Below, piece by piece: positions 5,811-8,397 of a stretch of 8,397 nucleotides of DNA. The position numbers and the translations under genes are program-made. Source of the stretch: Acidobacteriota bacterium (GTDB taxonomy: Bacteria; Acidobacteriota; Terriglobia; Bryobacterales; Bryobacteraceae). The notes under the pieces were generated by a model that was not told where the DNA came from, searched no databases, and was given only the letters and a program-made list of their open reading frames with translations. Position 1 is the first letter of the stretch. Each line of letters begins with the position of its first letter. The DNA is taken from positions 1 through 8,397 of the forward strand of contig JAMCRM010000115.1 in assembly GCA_023380575.1 (NCBI GenBank), given 5' to 3'.

Positions 5811-5819
5811 TGCTATAAT
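5811..5819 (+). promoter_or_regulatory. Extended -10 promoter for the DUF1385-prfA operon
   Basis: TGC followed by TATAAT (5814-5819) is an exact match to the extended -10 consensus TGnTATAAT used by sigma70-type polymerase. No -35 hexamer is recognisable 16-18 bp upstream, which is acceptable for extended -10 promoters. It lies in the divergent gap between the enolase-family gene and DUF1385. The expected transcription start is about 5826, leaving a leader of roughly 45 bases to the ATG at 5871. Confidence 0.7.
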
Positions 5820-5826
5820 GGAATTG

Positions 5827-5846
5827 TGTCCGCTCGGACGTTTTTT
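5827..5846 (+). terminator. Small hairpin plus T6 in the leader (possible attenuator)
   Basis: GTCC (5828-5831), loop GCTC and GGAC (5836-5839) form a short stem, extendable by a T.G pair (5827/5840), and are followed immediately by TTTTTT (5841-5846). This is the form of a minimal intrinsic terminator, placed right at the predicted start of the leader transcript. No plus-strand gene upstream needs termination, so attenuation or polymerase pausing of the prfA operon is possible. The stem is short, so the call is weak. Confidence 0.3.
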
Positions 5847-5870
5847 CGCCTTTTTGCCCATACACAACTG

Positions 5871-6803
5871 ATGCCGGTGCTTGAAAGCGGGGAGGAGACC
5901 CTTGTCGGGGGCCAGGCCGTCATCGAGGGGGTCATGATGCGCGCTCCCCACAGCTACTGCGTGGCGGTGCGCAAACCGGGTGGCGACATCGCCACGGAAG
6001 AGATGCCGCTCCCCCGCATGTCCGATACCTACCCCATTTTCAAGTACCCCATCGTGCGCGGCGTGGGCACGCTTTACCAGGCCATGAAGCTGGGGCTGAA
6101 GGCGCTGCGCTTTTCGGCCAACGCCTCTCTCGACAATGGGCAAACCACGGTAAAGGTCAAGGAGATCTCCAATTGGGCCATCACGCTCAACCTGATCTTC
6201 TCCCTGGCGTTTTTCATCTTTCTCTACAAGCTGGTCCCGCTTTACCTGGTGACTTCTCTCGAAAAATGGTTCCCCGCGCTGGCCGGCCGCTTCGCTTTCA
6301 ATGTGGTGGACGGGCTGATCCGCCTGGCGATTTTCCTCGGCTTCCTCTATGTTGTCTCCCTCATGAAAGACATCCGCAGGGTCTTCGAATATCACGGGGC
6401 CGAGCACAAGGTGGTTTTCAATTTCGAGTCCGGAAAACCCGTGAACGTGGCCAACGCGCAGACCTTCACCACTTACCATCCCCGCTGCGGCACCAGCTTC
6501 CTGCTGGTGGTGATGCTGATTTCGATGGTCGTGTACATGACCATTCCGTTCAGCGGCTTCCTGGCCAAGTTCGTTTCCCGCATCGTCCTGCTGCCGGTGA
6601 TCGCGGGGCTGAGTTACGAACTGATTCGCTTTGCCGCCAAGAGGCGCGGCTCCGTGCTGGCCCTGTTGACCGCGCCGGGCCTGTGGCTGCAGCGCATCAC
6701 CACGCGGCCCCCGTCGGACGAACAGACTTCCGTGGCCATCCGCGCTCTCGAAGGCGCCATGGCGCTTGAAGAATCGCAGGGCGGCACGCTGGTAATCTCC
6801 TAA
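5871..6803 (+). CDS. DUF1385 (YqhQ-like) membrane protein
   Basis: A 310-residue integral membrane protein of the DUF1385 family. Diagnostic segments are the N-terminal GGQAVIEGVMMRAP (13-26), YHGAEHKVVFNFE (174-186) and TTYHPRCGTSFLLV (200-213); the His, Glu and Cys residues in these are the family's conserved polar positions. Hydrophobic segments lie at about 103-127, 146-165, 209-228, 236-255 and 261-275. The biochemical function is unknown. In many Firmicutes this family is encoded beside prmC and prfA, and the same linkage appears here, supporting a shared operon. The start is chosen at ATG 5871, since family members begin shortly before GGQAV. A GTG at 5826 is in frame and coincides with the predicted transcript start, so a leaderless longer form is conceivable. 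Neither start has a Shine-Dalgarno. The stop is 9 bp before prfA. Confidence 0.9.
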   Translation: MPVLESGEETLVGGQAVIEGVMMRAPHSYCVAVRKPGGDIATEEMPLPRMSDTYPIFKYPIVRGVGTLYQAMKLGLKALRFSANASLDNGQTTVKVKEISNWAITLNLIFSLAFFIFLYKLVPLYLVTSLEKWFPALAGRFAFNVVDGLIRLAIFLGFLYVVSLMKDIRRVFEYHGAEHKVVFNFESGKPVNVANAQTFTTYHPRCGTSFLLVVMLISMVVYMTIPFSGFLAKFVSRIVLLPVIAGLSYELIRFAAKRRGSVLALLTAPGLWLQRITTRPPSDEQTSVAIRALEGAMALEESQGGTLVIS

Positions 6804-6812
6804 GTCATCTCC

Positions 6813-7892
6813 ATGCAATTCAAGGATAAGCTCGATCAGATCGAACAGCGCTTCGACGACCTCACCCGCCAGTTTGCGGACCCCACGTTAACCGGTGACG
6901 GCGATCAGTATCGCAAAGCCGCCAAAGCGCGCAGCGAACTGGAAGAAATCGTTGGCAAGTACCGCGAGTGGAAGAAGGCCGCCGCCGAACTGCGGGACGC
7001 GCGCGCCATGCTCGCCGAGCAGGATCCCGAACTGCGCGCCATGGCTACGGAAGAAGTGGCCCGCCTGGAGCCTGAACTTGCCGGAATCGAGGATCAGCTC
7101 AAGATCCTGCTCCTACCCAAGGACCCTAACGACGAAAAGAACGTCGTGCTGGAAATCCGCGCGGGCACCGGCGGCGACGAGGCCACTCTCTTCGCGGCCG
7201 AGATTTTCCGCATGTACACCCGTTACGCGGAAACGCAGCGCTGGAAGGTGGATGTCACCTCTTCGAGTGAATCCGCCGTGGGCGGGCTCAAGGAAGTCAT
7301 CGCACTGATCAACGGCGACAAGGTCTATAGCAAGCTGAAATACGAGAGCGGCGTGCACCGCGTGCAGCGCGTGCCGGTGACCGAGCAGCAGGGTCGAGTG
7401 CACACCTCCGCCATCAGTGTGGCGGTGCTGCCGGAAGCCGACGACGTCGAAATCAAGCTGGACCCCAAGGACATCCGCATCGACACGTTTTGCTCTTCGG
7501 GTCCCGGCGGCCAGAGCGTCAACACCACCTACTCCGCCGTGCGCATCACGCACCTGCCCACCGGGCTGGTGGTTTCCTGCCAGGACGAAAAATCCCAAAT
7601 CAAGAACCGCGCCAAGGCCGAGCGCGTGCTGCGTTCGCGCCTCTATGAGATGGAACTGGAAAAGCAGCAGGCGCAGATCGGGGCCGAACGGCGCAGCATG
7701 GTGGGGACGGGCGACCGCAGCGAAAAAATCCGCACTTATAACTTCCCCCAGAACCGGGTCACGGACCAGCTTGTAGGCCTGACCCTGCACCAACTCGACA
7801 TCGTGATGGACGGGCGCCTCGATCCCATCATCGAAGCCCTCACCACCCACTACCAGGCCGAGAAGATGAAGCAGCAGGGCCAAGCGGCGTGA
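6813..7892 (+). CDS. prfA: Peptide chain release factor 1
   Basis: A 359-residue class I release factor, the full RF1 length. It reads UAA and UAG in the ribosomal A site and triggers peptidyl-tRNA hydrolysis. An N-terminal helical domain (about 1-105) precedes the conserved [11 protein letters not shown] (114-124). The codon-recognition tripeptide is Pro188-Val189-Thr190, in [15 protein letters not shown]; the PxT form identifies RF1 rather than RF2, with Val where E. coli has Ala. The catalytic GGQ is at 232-234 within [19 protein letters not shown]. Gln234 is the expected target of PrmC, encoded just downstream. The conserved C-terminal domain follows ([18 protein letters not shown], about 302-319). 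It follows the DUF1385 gene by 9 bp with no obvious Shine-Dalgarno, suggesting translational coupling. A hairpin repeat separates it from prmC. Confidence 0.98.
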   Translation: MQFKDKLDQIEQRFDDLTRQFADPTLTGDGDQYRKAAKARSELEEIVGKYREWKKAAAELRDARAMLAEQDPELRAMATEEVARLEPELAGIEDQLKILLLPKDPNDEKNVVLEIRAGTGGDEATLFAAEIFRMYTRYAETQRWKVDVTSSSESAVGGLKEVIALINGDKVYSKLKYESGVHRVQRVPVTEQQGRVHTSAISVAVLPEADDVEIKLDPKDIRIDTFCSSGPGGQSVNTTYSAVRITHLPTGLVVSCQDEKSQIKNRAKAERVLRSRLYEMELEKQQAQIGAERRSMVGTGDRSEKIRTYNFPQNRVTDQLVGLTLHQLDIVMDGRLDPIIEALTTHYQAEKMKQQGQAA

Positions 7893-7914
7893 ACCGGTCG
7901 TGGCTCGTGGATGT

Positions 7915-8027
7915 TGTGGGGCAGCCCCTTGGGCTGCGGCGGCCTCTCAGGCCGCCGTGGTCGGCATTTGTACAGGCCACGAAAAGGCGGCCTGAGAGGC
8001 CGCCGCAGGCTGAGAGCCTGCCCCACA
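7915..8027 (-). repeat. Multi-hairpin inverted-repeat element, copy 2
   Basis: A 113-bp element filling most of the 148-bp gap between prfA and prmC. Perfect 10-bp ends are TGTGGGGCAG (7915-7924) and CTGCCCCACA (8018-8027). Four perfect hairpins follow: GCAGCCC/GGGCTGC, loop CTT (7921-7937); GGCGGCCT/AGGCCGCC, loop CTC (7938-7956); GGCGGCCT/AGGCCGCC, loop GAG (7986-8004); and GCAGGCT/AGCCTGC, loop GAG (8005-8021). The core (7957-7985) has GTGG/CCAC ends. Its reverse complement aligns with copy 1 throughout, including TTCGTGGCC in the core, so the two copies are inverted relative to each other. The right end lies 3 bp before the AAAGGAG of prmC. In an operon it would be transcribed and fold in the mRNA. 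Confidence 0.87.
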
Positions 8028-8040
8028 CGCAAAGGAGCAG

Positions 8041-8397
8041 GTGACCATCCAGATCGCCCTTCTCCAGGGCACCCGGGTTCTGGAGGAGGCCGGTGTAGCC
8101 GCGCCGCGCCTCACCGCGGAAGTGCTGCTCTCGCACGCGCTGGGCCGCGAGCGCGTCTATCTCTTCGCCCACCCCGAACACCCCCTCACCGACCTGGAAC
8201 AACTGCACTATGGCCGCTACCTGCATGAGCGGCTGAACGGCAAGCCGACCCAATACATCACCGGGCGCCAGGAATTCTGGGGGCGCCCCTTCCGCGTCAC
8301 CCCGGACGTGCTGATCCCCCGCCCGGAAACCGAGCACGTGGTGGAGACCGCCCTGGAACTCGCCCGCGGCGCGCGGCGCATCGTGGACGCGGGCACC
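8041..8397 (+). CDS. prmC: Release factor glutamine methyltransferase (partial, 5' end)
   Basis: An open frame of 119 codons runs to the window edge. PrmC (HemK) transfers a methyl group from S-adenosylmethionine to the glutamine of the GGQ motif in RF1 and RF2. The N-terminal helical domain (about 1-65) leads to the family-specific GKPTQYITGRQEFWG (67-81), then VTPDVLIPRPETEHVVE (86-102). The SAM-binding motif begins as IVDAGT (114-119) just as the sequence ends; the catalytic NPPY would lie beyond the window. GTG 8041 is chosen as start because homology begins within the first few residues and AAAGGAG (8031-8037) sits upstream, although its 3-base spacing is short. Placement directly after prfA, the enzyme's substrate gene, is the common bacterial arrangement. 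Confidence 0.95.
   Translation, partial: MTIQIALLQGTRVLEEAGVAAPRLTAEVLLSHALGRERVYLFAHPEHPLTDLEQLHYGRYLHERLNGKPTQYITGRQEFWGRPFRVTPDVLIPRPETEHVVETALELARGARRIVDAGT

Noticed and set aside
4897..5871. Plus-strand 324-codon open frame
   Set aside because: It lies antisense to the enolase-superfamily gene, whose active-site motifs are complete on the minus strand; the composition is typical of a shadow frame.
5769..6818. Minus-strand 349-codon open frame
   Set aside because: It is antisense to the DUF1385 gene, rich in His, Gln and Asp, and without domain motifs.
7113..7883. Minus-strand 256-codon open frame
   Set aside because: It is antisense to prfA, whose reading is unambiguous; the long frame follows from codon bias.
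4381..8027. The two hairpin elements as ends of a composite transposon enclosing 4498-7914
   Set aside because: The copies are inverted, but the enclosed genes are ordinary (enolase family, DUF1385, prfA), no transposase is present and no target duplications were seen.
1..8397. CRISPR array, tRNA or rRNA genes
   Set aside because: No regularly spaced direct repeats, cloverleaf-like segment or rRNA-like sequence was noticed; the only repeats are the two hairpin elements.

Overview
The window is high-GC bacterial chromosome with densely packed genes and little intergenic DNA. Gene content, the DUF3467 protein, the SGPGGQSVN form of the release-factor loop, the ABC-2 permease style, the Tat-exported enolase-family enzyme and the GC-rich hairpin repeats suggest a soil-type Acidobacteriota (Solibacter/Bryobacter-like). 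That placement comes from general resemblance only; no marker gene was compared.

Left part (1-994): two minus-strand genes lie almost end to end, a DUF3467 protein (64-357) and the first 19 codons of a P-loop protein whose Walker A lysine reads as glutamine (1-58). Divergent from them are two very small plus-strand proteins, each with two CxxC pairs (526-705 and 770-994). The first is only 59 residues long.

Centre (985-4313): an ornithine cyclodeaminase/mu-crystallin family gene on the minus strand (985-1938) overlaps the second small zinc-ribbon gene tail to tail by 10 bp. It is separated by only 24 bp from a divergent ABC exporter operon: ATPase (1963-2712), then a GTG-started, about 12-TM permease (2703-4313) that overlaps it by 10 bp. 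Next comes a 226-bp convergent gap holding a 117-bp multi-hairpin repeat (4381-4497), then a Tat-signal mandelate racemase/enolase-superfamily gene on the minus strand (4540-5772).

Right part (5773-8397): a consensus extended -10 box (TGCTATAAT) precedes a translation-termination cluster: DUF1385/YqhQ-like membrane protein, prfA (release factor 1) and prmC (methyltransferase for the release-factor GGQ glutamine, cut by the window end). A second copy of the hairpin repeat (7915-8027), inverted relative to the first, sits between prfA and prmC and ends 3 bp before the ribosome-binding site of prmC.

The most noteworthy unexplained element is this repeat pair: two about 115-bp copies with 10-bp terminal inverted repeats and four internal short hairpins each. 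One stem pair is changed on both sides between copies. No CRISPR array, tRNA, rRNA, transposase or recognisable defence system was seen.
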